32,374 nucleotides of DNA from positions 1-32,374 of the forward strand of contig JACPCA010000009.1 in the NCBI GenBank assembly GCA_016180035.1, in the 5' to 3' direction. The notes beneath the pieces are model-generated. The model was given only the letters and a program-made list of their open reading frames with translations, was not told the DNA's origin and searched no databases. This DNA is from Candidatus Woesearchaeota archaeon (GTDB lineage: Archaea; Nanobdellota; Nanobdellia; Woesearchaeales; UBA12501). A program made the translations under genes and the position numbers. Shown piece after piece: positions 7,485 through 14,807 of this stretch (positions are counted from its first letter, which is position 1; the number at the start of each line of letters is the position of its first letter).

Positions 7485-8138
7485 ATGGAAAAATCTGATG
7501 TCATCAAGGCCTTGCAGGAGATCCGCAAGGGTGAGAAGAAGAAGTTTACGCAGACCATTGATCTTATTCTGAACCTGAAGCACCTTGACCTTAAGAAGCC
7601 AGAGCACCAGGTCGAATTGTTCATCGCGCTTCCTCACGGCAAGGGCAGGGACAACACCGTGTGCGCCTTTGTCGGCCCGGAGCTTGCGGAGGCAGCTGCT
7701 GCCATCTGCGATGGGAACATCCAGGAAAAAGATTTTGACACATACGCCCGCGACAAGAAGGCGGCAAAAAAGCTTTCTGACCAGTACACCTATTTTATCG
7801 CACAAGCCAACATCATGCCGAAAGTAGCCACTGCCTTCGGCCGCGTGTTCGGCCCGAGAAAAAAGATGCCAAACCCCAAGGCAGGATGCGTCGTCCCGCC
7901 GAAAGTGAACCTCCAGCCCGTCATTGACAAGCTTCGGAAGACGATCAAGGTCATCGCCAAGGAGCGCCCTATGATCCAGGTCGCTGTCGGCAGCGAAGCC
8001 ATGAGCGACGACCAGGTCGCAGACAACATCCTCCTCATCTACACTCAGGTCCTTCACAAGCTTCCTGAAGAGCGGAACAACATCAAGAGCGTCCTCGTCA
8101 AGACAACGATGGGCAAGCCAGCACACCTCTCCTTTTGA
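7485..8138 (+). CDS. rpl1: Large-subunit ribosomal protein uL1 (L1)
   Basis: This 217-residue protein binds 23S rRNA at the mobile L1 stalk, which helps release deacylated tRNA. It has full archaeal length. The diagnostic region is FGPRKKMPNPKAGCVVPP near residues 123-140, matching the G-P-R-x-x-M-P-x-P signature, after a typical beginning with IDLILNLKHLDLKKPEHQ. The ATG follows a strong AGGAGGG at 4-base spacing. It is first in the order uL1-uL10-P1, as in other archaea. The uL11 gene that often precedes it is absent from this window, where AT-rich accessory genes take its place upstream. Confidence 0.98.
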   Translation: MEKSDVIKALQEIRKGEKKKFTQTIDLILNLKHLDLKKPEHQVELFIALPHGKGRDNTVCAFVGPELAEAAAAICDGNIQEKDFDTYARDKKAAKKLSDQYTYFIAQANIMPKVATAFGRVFGPRKKMPNPKAGCVVPPKVNLQPVIDKLRKTIKVIAKERPMIQVAVGSEAMSDDQVADNILLIYTQVLHKLPEERNNIKSVLVKTTMGKPAHLSF

Positions 8139-8140
8139 CC

Positions 8141-8992
8141 ATGGCGCACATCTCTAAGCAAAAGCAGGACACGGTAGCGCAATTCGCGCAGCTGCTCAAG
8201 GAGTATCCCATAGTCGGGGCTGTCAACATGGAGAACATGCCGGCATCCCAGCTCCAGACCATGCGGGCGCAGCTGCGCGGCACGGTTGTGCTGCTGATGA
8301 CCAAGCGCCGCCTGCTGAAGATCGCGATTGGCAAGGCAAAGCAGGACAGGCCGGGCATCGAGCAGATCCTGCCCTACCTGAAAGGCATGCCAGCGCTCCT
8401 GTTCACCAAAGAGAACCCATTCGTCATCTACAAGACGATCCAGAAGAGCAAGTCCAGCGCGCCGGCAAAAGCAGGGCAGATCGCGCCGAATGATATCAAG
8501 GTTTCTGCAGGGCCGACACCGTTCGCCCCAGGCCCGATCATCGGAGAGCTCGGCGCGTGCAAGATCAAGGCAGGCATCGAGGCAGGAAAAGTCACGATCA
8601 AGGAAGACACCATCGTCGCCCAGGAAGGAGATGTCATCACGGACAAGCTTGCCAGCATCCTCAGCAGGCTCGGCATCCAGCCTATGGAGATCGGGCTGAA
8701 CGTCGAAGCCATCTACGAGAACGGCGCCATCTATACCAAGAGCGTCCTTGGCGTCGACGAGAAAGAATACATCGCCAACATCCAGACTGCAGCCCAGTGG
8801 GCCTTCAACCTCGCCATCGAGGCTGGCGTGCTCACCAAGGAGACTACAGAATTCATGCTTGCAAAGGCCTTCATGGACTCGAAAGCGCTGGCCATCAGCC
8901 AGGATATCCTCACTGACAGAACCGTCGGGGATATTCTTGCCAAGGCAGAGCGCCAGATGCAGAGCCTGAAAGCCGAAGCAAAGATAGAATAA
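8141..8992 (+). CDS. rpl10: Large-subunit ribosomal protein uL10 (P0), stalk base
   Basis: uL10 anchors dimers of the P1/L12 stalk protein to the ribosome and so recruits GTPase factors. The N-terminal rRNA-binding domain (KLLK-type core, here [16 protein letters not shown] at ~55-70) is followed by the archaeal insertion domain ([17 protein letters not shown], ~120-137) and a helical spine for P1 binding (~225-283). At 283 residues it is shorter than the ~330-340 common in archaea and ends KAEAKIE, so the acidic C-terminal tail shared with P1 is missing. I chose ATG 8141, 2 bases after the uL1 stop. A TTG at 8135 overlaps that stop and is possible. Confidence 0.97.
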   Translation: MAHISKQKQDTVAQFAQLLKEYPIVGAVNMENMPASQLQTMRAQLRGTVVLLMTKRRLLKIAIGKAKQDRPGIEQILPYLKGMPALLFTKENPFVIYKTIQKSKSSAPAKAGQIAPNDIKVSAGPTPFAPGPIIGELGACKIKAGIEAGKVTIKEDTIVAQEGDVITDKLASILSRLGIQPMEIGLNVEAIYENGAIYTKSVLGVDEKEYIANIQTAAQWAFNLAIEAGVLTKETTEFMLAKAFMDSKALAISQDILTDRTVGDILAKAERQMQSLKAEAKIE

Positions 8993-9036
8993 AAACAACG
9001 AGTCGCAAGACGTCCAGCTTATTGGAGGGAATAACC

Positions 9037-9354
9037 ATGGAATACATCTACGCTGCAATGTTGATCCACAAGGCCGGTGGAAAGATTGACGAGCCTACCG
9101 TAAAAAAAGTCATGCAGGCTGCTGGCGCAAGCGCTGATGATGCGCGCGTCAAGGCCCTTGTTGCTGCCCTGACCGGAGTGAATATTGACGAGGCCATCCA
9201 GAAGGCTGCTGTTGCTCCAGTTGCTGCTGCCGCACCGGCTGCAGGCGGCGGAGCTGCAGGAGAAGCCAAGAAGGAAGACAAGAAAAAGGCTGCTGAAGAA
9301 GAGAAGAAGACTGAAGAAGCCGCCTCCGCAGGCCTTGGGGCGCTGTTCGGATAA
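9037..9354 (+). CDS. rpl12: Ribosomal stalk protein P1 (archaeal L12)
   Basis: This 105-residue protein forms the flexible stalk that contacts elongation factors. It has the N-terminal helical dimerisation/uL10-binding domain ([15 protein letters not shown], then [12 protein letters not shown]), an Ala/Gly/Pro hinge (~60-75), a Lys/Glu-rich linker and the hydrophobic end GLGALFG, which replaces the usual MGLGALF-type tip. The ATG at 9037 follows GGAGGG closely. An in-frame TTG at 9022 lies in the ribosome-binding site itself and is not the start. Confidence 0.98.
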   Translation: MEYIYAAMLIHKAGGKIDEPTVKKVMQAAGASADDARVKALVAALTGVNIDEAIQKAAVAPVAAAAPAAGGGAAGEAKKEDKKKAAEEEKKTEEAASAGLGALFG

Positions 9355-9356
9355 TC

Positions 9357-9394
9357 AGGAAGCGGACAGCCTTCCTTTTTTATTTTTCTTTTTT
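9357..9394 (+). terminator. Terminator of the ribosomal stalk operon
   Basis: AGGAAG (9357-9362) pairs with CTTCCT (9371-9376), followed by a long T-rich tract to about 9394. It lies 2 bases after the P1 stop. The T-tract runs into a weak TATA (TTTTATAC, 9391-9398) that probably serves the next gene. Confidence 0.6.
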
Positions 9395-9455
9395 ATACGC
9401 CGCTTGGCGCATGAATGTTTGCTGATGATGCTTGACACAATGGCGCAGGATACCA

Positions 9456-10340
9456 ATGGAAACGACACATTCTAAGGATGAAGTATTTGGAAAACTGAGT
9501 GAAGAGCGCAGCGCTATTTCTGAATTACGCAACAAGCTGAACGAGATCAACGCCAAGAAGGAAGCGGCGTACCAGGAAAAAGAGCAGATCTCTAAAAAGA
9601 TTATCAAGATCATCACCGACATCAAGAATTCAAAAACAGTCCGGGACTCCTTTACGAAGCAGGCCAAAGAATCGAAAGAAAAAAGGAGCAGCTTCAATGA
9701 GGAGATACGAAAGAAGATCGAAGAGGTAAAAGCTCTCGAAAAAGAGAAGGACAAGATACGGAAGCAGCTGAAGATCAGGAGCGACCCGTCCAGGATCAAG
9801 CAGGACATGGAAAAGCTCGAATATATCATCGAGACCGAAGCCTTGACCATCCCTGAAGAGAAGCGCGTCATGCAGAAGATCAAGGAAAAAAAGAAAGAAT
9901 ACGAGGAAGCAAAGAAGGGAAGCGATATCTTTGAAAAGGTCCTTGCGCTGAGCAGGGAGCTGGATGCCCTGCGCAAAAAGTCCGATGAGGCGCATAAGCT
10001 GGTGAAGTCCAGTGCATCCGACAGCCAGGAGCGGCATGAGGACATCATTGAGTCGTCCAAGGAGATCCGCGACCTTCGGCAGAAGGAAAAAGAGGCGTTT
10101 GAGAACTTCATGGTGTACAAGAAGCTGTTCATCGAGCTCAACAGCCAGCTCAAGCAGAGGCTCAAAGAAGTTAGCGGGCTGCGGCAAGAGGCTGACCATG
10201 CCCGTGAAGAAAGCGGCCGTGAAAGAAAGAAAAAAACAGACCAGCTCATCCGTGAAAAGCAGGCTGAAGTCAAGAAGAAGTTCGCTCGCGGCGAAAAACT
10301 GACGACAGAAGACCTGATCGCTATGCAGGGCGCGGTGTGA
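9456..10340 (+). CDS. COG1340-type coiled-coil protein
   Basis: Nearly all of the 294 residues are charged heptads rich in Lys, Glu, Arg and Gln, forming a long two-part coiled coil. This matches the conserved archaeal coiled-coil family COG1340, whose function is unclear and which is often placed near translation genes. The end IREKQAEVKKKFARGEKLTTEDL is characteristic of that family: a basic helix followed by the gEkLttedL turn. ATG 9456 is preceded by AGGAT. An upstream in-frame TTG at 9432 is less likely. Its stop overlaps the GTG start of the oxygenase gene, so the two are translationally coupled. Confidence 0.85.
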   Translation: METTHSKDEVFGKLSEERSAISELRNKLNEINAKKEAAYQEKEQISKKIIKIITDIKNSKTVRDSFTKQAKESKEKRSSFNEEIRKKIEEVKALEKEKDKIRKQLKIRSDPSRIKQDMEKLEYIIETEALTIPEEKRVMQKIKEKKKEYEEAKKGSDIFEKVLALSRELDALRKKSDEAHKLVKSSASDSQERHEDIIESSKEIRDLRQKEKEAFENFMVYKKLFIELNSQLKQRLKEVSGLRQEADHAREESGRERKKKTDQLIREKQAEVKKKFARGEKLTTEDLIAMQGAV

Positions 10341-11023
10341 CTGCCCGCAGCCTCCGAACTCTTATGGCCGATCTCCACCGATGGATAAGCGAAAGGTATC
10401 TTCCCGGCGCTGCAGATCCCTCTCTTCTTCAGCAGCAGTTTGTTTCCGGCAGCCCATTCCCTCATATCGTGCTGCATGATTTCCTCCTGCCAGGCAAGGC
10501 AGAACAGCTTCGTGCAGCGCTCTTGGGCGAAACGTGGGGGCTGAAGGATGCTGACCTGTTCCGCTTCCACCAGACAAAAGACATCCGATATTCCGGCAGC
10601 CCGCTCATCAAGGAGTATCATGCTTTTTTTTCGTCACAGGAATTCCGCTCGCTCATCAGCGCAATCACCGGCGTCAGCCCGCTTTCTTCAATCGATGGCT
10701 CTGGCCAGAAATATGCAGGAGGCGACTATCTTCTTCCCCACGATGATCGCTTGGAGGGAAGAAAGATAGCCTATGTGATGAACCTGACCAAGGATTTTAC
10801 AGAGAAGGACGGCGGGCAATTGCAATTCTTTGCTGTTGACGGAAAAACAGGGCATCCTACTGTTGTCGAGCAGTCGTTCGTGCCGGCGTTCAACACGCTG
10901 TTCCTATTCCGCGTCTCAAAAAAGTCGTTTCATCAGGTGGCAGAAGTGGTAGTGCCAGAACATGCTTCAGCTGAACAAAAGCAGAAGGGGCGCTTGTCCA
11001 TTGCCGGGTGGTTCCATGGTTGA
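10337..11023 (+). CDS. Fe(II)/2-oxoglutarate prolyl hydroxylase (Tpa1/OGFOD1-like)
   Basis: The double-stranded beta-helix motifs are complete: iron ligands His135 and Asp137 in YLLPHDD, distal His199 in KSFHQVAEV and the 2-oxoglutarate-binding Arg219 in GRLSIAGWFHG. The intervening IAYVMNL and DGGQLQFF segments match the Tpa1/Ofd1/OGFOD1 group. The eukaryotic members hydroxylate a proline of ribosomal protein uS12. Placement a short way behind the ribosomal stalk operon fits a ribosome substrate but does not prove it. The GTG at 10337 overlaps the previous stop; ATG 10364 is the alternative start. It overlaps the next gene by 8 bases. Confidence 0.88.
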   Translation: MTARSLRTLMADLHRWISERYLPGAADPSLLQQQFVSGSPFPHIVLHDFLLPGKAEQLRAALLGETWGLKDADLFRFHQTKDIRYSGSPLIKEYHAFFSSQEFRSLISAITGVSPLSSIDGSGQKYAGGDYLLPHDDRLEGRKIAYVMNLTKDFTEKDGGQLQFFAVDGKTGHPTVVEQSFVPAFNTLFLFRVSKKSFHQVAEVVVPEHASAEQKQKGRLSIAGWFHG

Positions 11024-11711
11024 CAAAAGCAATACAAACAAGGATGAAAAGACAGATGCTGATGCGGACGCTATTGCCTGCACGGCCATCAATCCCTATC
11101 AGCTCCTGAAAGAGCCGATCCTACACGCATGGATTGATCCCCAGTACCTTCACCAGCACATTCTTCAAGCGGTCAAGCAGGCGTATCAGGATAATGCGTT
11201 CCAAAGCATCCAGTTGCGGCAGTTTCTCCATCCCCGTCAGTTTGCCCTGCTCCGCGCGAATGTCCGCCAGGCAGGCCTGCAGCAAGAGCTGGTTCCTGAC
11301 ATGCATTCGTTTCATCGCATCCAGTACCGCCTTGCCATGCACCAGTTCGTGAATGCCTTCCGCTCGCTCCCCTTCCAGCAGCTTCTTTCTTTCATCACCG
11401 GAAAAAGAGTGTCGTGCACCAGCATCGACTGGCTGTCGTTTGGCCATCGTGAGTATACCCTTCTCCATGACCAGCTGCAGCAGAAAAAAGGCGTGTACCT
11501 GATGCTGGACTTTGAGTCGCTGGACCAGAGCGCAGGAGGATTCACCTCGATCGTGCAGTCAAAGAAGGGCGAAGAGCTTGGCAGGATCATTCCGGTCGAG
11601 AACAGCGCAACCCTGTTCTGCCTGCCGAAGGATGCGCGCTATTTCACAAAATATGTGAACTATACAGTAAGAATGAAGAGAAGGATCGTGATGGTGGCGG
11701 GGTTTGGGTGA
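11016..11711 (+). CDS. Degenerate 2-oxoglutarate oxygenase-fold protein, partner of the preceding enzyme
   Basis: The 231-residue protein repeats the architecture of the preceding oxygenase. FGHREYTLLHDQ aligns with the HxD segment and RRIVMVAGFG with the C-terminal Arg strand. The metal Asp is replaced (His151-Asp-Gln), and the distal His position reads YFTKYV, so two of three iron ligands are lost; Arg223 remains. Eukaryotic Tpa1/OGFOD1 likewise has an active N-terminal and an inactive C-terminal DSBH domain. Here they would be two overlapping genes. I chose ATG 11016, which overlaps the upstream stop. The stop codon lies at the junction with a fragment of a regulator gene. Confidence 0.72.
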   Translation: MVDKSNTNKDEKTDADADAIACTAINPYQLLKEPILHAWIDPQYLHQHILQAVKQAYQDNAFQSIQLRQFLHPRQFALLRANVRQAGLQQELVPDMHSFHRIQYRLAMHQFVNAFRSLPFQQLLSFITGKRVSCTSIDWLSFGHREYTLLHDQLQQKKGVYLMLDFESLDQSAGGFTSIVQSKKGEELGRIIPVENSATLFCLPKDARYFTKYVNYTVRMKRRIVMVAGFG

Positions 11712-11736
11712 GGTGAACGACAGAGTTCTGAAGGCC
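11708..11736 (-). pseudogene. Short remnant of a TrmB-like regulator gene
   Basis: These 29 bases match 13069-13097 inside the TrmB-like gene at 27 positions, in the same orientation. On the minus strand they encode TGLQNSVVHLT, the recognition-helix region of that regulator. Nothing else of the gene is recognisable around it, so this looks like a recombination scar directly after the oxygenase gene. Confidence 0.5.
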
Positions 11737-11774
11737 TGTTGTTGAGTGTGTTGGTCGCTGTTTTTATAGAAAAG

Positions 11775-11822
11775 TATTTAAATAAGCCCTGCTTATAGTA
11801 AGAAAGTAAGACCATCGGAGGT
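11775..11822 (+). promoter_or_regulatory. Promoter and ribosome-binding site of the first AbrB/PIN module
   Basis: TATTTAAATA at 11775-11784 is followed by a ~20-base leader and GGAGGT at 11817-11822, 6 bases before the ATG at 11829. Unlike most genes here it has a real leader with a strong ribosome-binding site. Confidence 0.65.
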
Positions 11823-11828
11823 ATTACC

Positions 11829-12077
11829 ATGAATGTTGAAACAGTAAGGATGTCATCAAAAGGGCAAGTCGTGATTCCTCAGGATATACGCGAGGAAGTT
11901 CATGTAGACGAAGGAACCATCTTTGCAGTAGTGGGAACTAAAGATACTATAATCTTAAAAAGGATTACCACGCCCAGCAAAGAAGAGCTTATTAAGGATT
12001 TGGGATTCTTTGCTAAGAAAGCGAAGATGAAACTTCAAGGTAGAGGTGTTACAGAAAAAGACTTGCAGGCGAAGTAG
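11829..12077 (+). CDS. AbrB/SpoVT-type antitoxin (VapB-like)
   Basis: The 82-residue protein begins with the swapped-hairpin DNA-binding fold: VRMSSKGQVVIPQDIREEVHVDEG, the K-G-Q-V-V-I-P signature of AbrB antitoxins. The charged C-terminal half (~45-82) is likely the toxin-binding arm. It sits 2 bases ahead of a PIN-domain toxin gene, the classic antitoxin-first order. In this family the antitoxin usually represses its own promoter. The module is more AT-rich than the flanking core genes, suggesting transfer. Confidence 0.9.
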   Translation: MNVETVRMSSKGQVVIPQDIREEVHVDEGTIFAVVGTKDTIILKRITTPSKEELIKDLGFFAKKAKMKLQGRGVTEKDLQAK

Positions 12078-12079
12078 TA

Positions 12080-12478
12080 ATGGTCGTTACTTTTGACACA
12101 AATGTATTGCTCTCCGCTACATTGTGGGATGGGAGTGTCGCACAGAAATTATTGTTTGATCTGATTAGACAAGAGATTAAGATATATTCCACTACTGAGA
12201 TTCTTTCAGAATATCAAGAAATTTTGAAACGAGATTTTGATTTCTCTGATGAGGAAGTGTCTGAAATCATGGAGAAAGTTCTCGCATTTGTAACTCTGGT
12301 AAGTCCTAAAACAAAAATAAAGGCAGTGAAAAATGATCCTGATGACGATATAATCATTGAATGTGCTTTTGAATCTGAGTCCAAGTATGTTATCACTTAT
12401 GATAAACATTTGCTGAATCTTAAAGAGTTCAGAGGAATACGAATAATCAGGCCAGAAGAAGCAAGAGCTATCTTGTGA
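12080..12478 (+). CDS. PIN-domain toxin (COG1569-like RNase)
   Basis: The 132-residue protein has the PIN layout: Asp6 in VTFDTNVLLSA, a conserved Glu region in STTEILSEYQEIL (~45-57), the acidic cluster NDPDDDIIIECA (~93-104) and YVITYDKHLL (~111-120) with the last metal-binding Asp. PIN proteins cut RNA using a cluster of acidic residues and Mg/Mn. The I-x-T-x-D-x-x-L-L end fits the COG1569 group of toxin-antitoxin PINs. It follows the AbrB antitoxin with a 2-base gap. The RNA target cannot be told from the sequence. Confidence 0.9.
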   Translation: MVVTFDTNVLLSATLWDGSVAQKLLFDLIRQEIKIYSTTEILSEYQEILKRDFDFSDEEVSEIMEKVLAFVTLVSPKTKIKAVKNDPDDDIIIECAFESESKYVITYDKHLLNLKEFRGIRIIRPEEARAIL

Positions 12479-12485
12479 TGGTGGT

Positions 12486-13208
12486 TTAGGGGGATGCTGT
12501 ATTCCACATTAATTGAAAGAACTTGTCGTACGATTCCGCTGCCTCTTTCTGATGGATAAGCACGCCAAGAGGCTTTTCTGTCCAGACGATGATGCCGATC
12601 ATGTCGTTTCGGATGATGGTTTCCGTCAATGGCTCAAAGCCGGCTTTGGTAAATTTATATTCTGCTTTGGGATATTTGTTGACGTCACACCATGTTTTGA
12701 GGGATTCGTTGAATATGAGTTTTGCCGCGATGCCTTTCTTGGCGCGCAGGGCATGGTACTCCACCCACCACGCATCGCCGAGCATGAGCGAATTGGCTGC
12801 CGAGCCGAAGGTATGGTGTTCAGTGCCTCCTGAGTCAAGAAGTTCCAGGAGGAGCTCTTTAATCCCTTTTATCCCCCGGAATGCGATGATCTCCGGCTTC
12901 TCCCTGGTGTATTTTTGCTTGAGGAGAAGCTCTGGAAGGATGTCCTCAAATCGCTGTTTCTTTTCATTGATGAAATCGATGATGTGTTTTGGATTGGCTG
13001 CCTGGTAATGGTTGACCTTGCCTTCCTTGACGAAGGTGACAAACCCTTTTTCGACGAGCTTGTTCAGCGTGAGGTGAACGACAGAGTTTTGAAGCCCGGT
13101 CTTATCGAGGATCGGTCCTGCTGTTGCCGTGCCAAGCTCAAGAAGGGCAAGATAGATACGGATTTCTGCGTTGGTGAGGCCAAGATCTTCGAGCGGCTTA
13201 GTGTCCAT
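12486..13208 (-). CDS. TrmB-family transcriptional regulator
   Basis: The 240-residue protein begins MDTKPLEDLGLTNAEIRIYLALLELG, the standard TrmB opening. A winged HTH follows (TAGPILDKTGLQNSVVHLTLNKLVEKGFV), then a coiled linker and a ~130-residue C-terminal domain resembling the PLD-like/TrmB sensor of short TrmB proteins. Frames can be opened upstream to 13409, but the TATA at 13230-13240 points at ATG 13208 (leaderless). The HTH segment is duplicated as a scar at 11708-11736. A palindrome just upstream of its TATA recurs at 14702-14719, suggesting autoregulation plus control of the operon at 14808. Confidence 0.88.
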   Translation of the reverse strand: MDTKPLEDLGLTNAEIRIYLALLELGTATAGPILDKTGLQNSVVHLTLNKLVEKGFVTFVKEGKVNHYQAANPKHIIDFINEKKQRFEDILPELLLKQKYTREKPEIIAFRGIKGIKELLLELLDSGGTEHHTFGSAANSLMLGDAWWVEYHALRAKKGIAAKLIFNESLKTWCDVNKYPKAEYKFTKAGFEPLTETIIRNDMIGIIVWTEKPLGVLIHQKEAAESYDKFFQLMWNTASP

Positions 13209-13229
13209 TATCTTTTTGATGGTGGTGAG

Positions 13230-13240
13230 GTATATTAATA
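13230..13240 (-). promoter_or_regulatory. TATA region of the TrmB-like gene
   Basis: The AT-rich minus-strand stretch containing ATTAATATA is centred ~27 bases before ATG 13208, implying a leaderless mRNA. The shared palindrome at 13251-13268 lies immediately upstream. Confidence 0.55.
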
Positions 13241-13250
13241 TTTCTATATG

Positions 13251-13268
13251 TCCTCCAAGATTGGAGAA
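13251..13268. promoter_or_regulatory. Candidate operator, copy 1: TCCTCCA-NNN-TTGGAGAA
   Basis: The inverted repeat CTCCAA/TTGGAG lies just upstream of the TATA box of the TrmB-like gene. The same 18-base pattern, identical except for the three central bases, occurs at 14702-14719. In Thermococcales, TrmBL1 sites upstream of the TATA/BRE region are associated with activation, so position suggests an activator-type site. Confidence 0.55.
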
Positions 13269-13333
13269 CATTTTTGGTGGTGAATAACGATATAGAAATG
13301 AGTTAAAAAGATGGGGATGAGATGAAGAAAGAA

Positions 13334-14593
13334 TCAGTTTTTCCTGTTTTCGTCCAGCAGCCATTTCCAGAGGGGGAGATATACCACGTCTCCATGCAAG
13401 CCAAACCATTCCGCTTTCTCTGTTCCTTCCTGATCCTTCGTCAATATCAAGAGATCTTTACAATTCAATTCACTTCCTGCTTTTAAGAGAGCTCGAACTT
13501 CTCTCATTTTCGTTTTCTCACTTCCAGCATCCATGCAAACTTGGATAAGCTGCGTCACGCTTTGCCCTTCTTTGATCACGAAATCAACTTCTTCATCTTT
13601 TTTGCTCTTCCAGTAAAAGACCTGGCATTTCCCTTGTATCTCCAATTTTTTTAATTCAATGGCAACTATATTCTCGTAGAGCTTACCCGTGTTGGAAGAG
13701 AAGGAAACTGTTTTTGCCTGGATCATGCCAGTATCAACACTATACACTTTTTTTGGTGTCGTGAGCCTTTCTCTTGCCTTAAACGAAAACCGTTGGACAT
13801 AAAAAAAGAGAAAAGCCTCTTCTAAGGCATGAAGGTATTTTTGGAGCGCAATGATGCTTTTTATCCCGGTGATCTTACAAAGAGTGTTGTAAGAAAGTTC
13901 ACTTGCGGCACTCGAAAAAAGGCACTGGGTTAAGCGATCAATAGCTTGCACTGACCTGATATTCCATCGTTTGACGATATCCTTGTAGAGAATATTGTTA
14001 TAAAGGGTCGCGAGGTATTCTCTCCCCTCGATATTCTTTACCACTTGTTCTGGGAATCCTCCTTGCTGAAGATACTTCTGCAATTCCTGCTGGATCTCAT
14101 AAGATATCATCTGCTTTTTTTTTCGTTGGATGAACTCGCGAAAAGAAAATGGAAAAACAACAATCTGCTGATGCCTCCCGGTGAGGTGGGTTGCTAATTC
14201 CCTGCTAAGAAGGTTGGCATTGCTTCCGGTAACAAATAGTTGGTATCCCTGCCGTTGAAGGCGATTGACGAAAAGCTCCCAACGCGGGAGATTTTGGATT
14301 TCATCCAAAAGAAGAGCTGCTGGCTTTTGATAGATGTCTTCAATCTCTGTTATTATCTCCTGATAATCTGATACGGTAACCAGTTCTTCATCATCAAAAT
14401 TACAGTATCCAAAGGAACCGCCTTGCTGCTGAAGGCAATGAACGGCAAAGGTTGACTTTCCTGCTCTCCTCGGGCCGATCAATACCTTTATGAGGCCTTC
14501 TCCCGAAGGGAATGCAATACTTCGCTCAATGTATTCTTCTTGGAGCTTTTTGGCAAGCTCGCGTTGCTGAAGGAGGAGACGATCACGGATCAT
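13334..14593 (-). CDS. AAA_14 / DUF4143 ATPase
   Basis: The 419-residue protein has an N-terminal P-loop ATPase with Walker A GPRRAGKS (40-47), Walker B ALLLDEIQN (~93-101), sensor VTGSNANLL and the ELATHLTGRHQ turn typical of AAA_14. A helical middle and a C-terminal DUF4143 domain follow, the latter with the nuclease-like strand YWKSKKDEEVDFVI (~337-350). Such ATPases are common in archaea and bacteria, often mobile, and of unclear role. ATG 14593 lies ~26 bases after a strong TATA (leaderless). It is divergent from the operon at 14808 and the intergenic region is shared. Confidence 0.9.
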   Translation of the reverse strand: MIRDRLLLQQRELAKKLQEEYIERSIAFPSGEGLIKVLIGPRRAGKSTFAVHCLQQQGGSFGYCNFDDEELVTVSDYQEIITEIEDIYQKPAALLLDEIQNLPRWELFVNRLQRQGYQLFVTGSNANLLSRELATHLTGRHQQIVVFPFSFREFIQRKKKQMISYEIQQELQKYLQQGGFPEQVVKNIEGREYLATLYNNILYKDIVKRWNIRSVQAIDRLTQCLFSSAASELSYNTLCKITGIKSIIALQKYLHALEEAFLFFYVQRFSFKARERLTTPKKVYSVDTGMIQAKTVSFSSNTGKLYENIVAIELKKLEIQGKCQVFYWKSKKDEEVDFVIKEGQSVTQLIQVCMDAGSEKTKMREVRALLKAGSELNCKDLLILTKDQEGTEKAEWFGLHGDVVYLPLWKWLLDENRKN

Positions 14594-14613
14594 TCATTTA
14601 GGCATATGACTGG

Positions 14614-14624
14614 TATTTATAAAT
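14614..14624 (-). promoter_or_regulatory. TATA box of the DUF4143 ATPase
   Basis: The minus strand reads ATTTATAAATA, centred ~26 bases before ATG 14593, giving a leaderless transcript. Confidence 0.65.
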
Positions 14625-14701
14625 GTTTTTATTATACCTTACAAAAGTAGCTATTTTTTGCAACTATATCTGTAGAAAACAGCTAAAAATTGGTAATTTT
14701 A

Positions 14702-14719
14702 TCCTCCATTTTTGGAGAA
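14702..14719. promoter_or_regulatory. Candidate operator, copy 2: TCCTCCA-NNN-TTGGAGAA
   Basis: This matches the site at 13251-13268 at 15 of 18 positions, and all differences are in the central three bases. It ends 7 bases before the TATA box of the operon at 14808, the same arrangement as at the TrmB-like gene. Confidence 0.55.
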
Positions 14720-14725
14720 TAAATG

Positions 14726-14734
14726 TTTATATAG
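14726..14734 (+). promoter_or_regulatory. TATA box of the receiver/phosphatase operon
   Basis: TTTATATAG is followed by a ~50-base leader and GGAGGT at 14793-14798. The same GGAAGGAGGTAA context reappears before the second gene at 15838. Confidence 0.55.
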
Positions 14735-14807
14735 TTTCTATGTTGTTACTGTTTAATAATAAATAATAAGGTGTCTGGTTTGTATGAAATGGAAGGAGGT
14801 AATGAAA

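Noticed and set aside
9022-9036. In-frame TTG start for P1, and TTG 8135 for uL10
   Set aside because: The TTG of P1 is part of its ribosome-binding site. For uL10 the nearby ATG gives the usual N-terminus.
8054-9058. Long minus-strand open frame opposite uL10 (334 codons), and a similar one at 7440-8126 opposite uL1
   Set aside because: They are antisense to unmistakable ribosomal protein genes; composition follows the GC-rich third positions of the real genes and no promoter fits.
9380-10621. 413-codon minus-strand frame opposite the coiled-coil gene
   Set aside because: It is a Ser/Phe/Leu-rich mirror of Lys/Glu-rich codons, a well-known artefact opposite coiled-coil genes.
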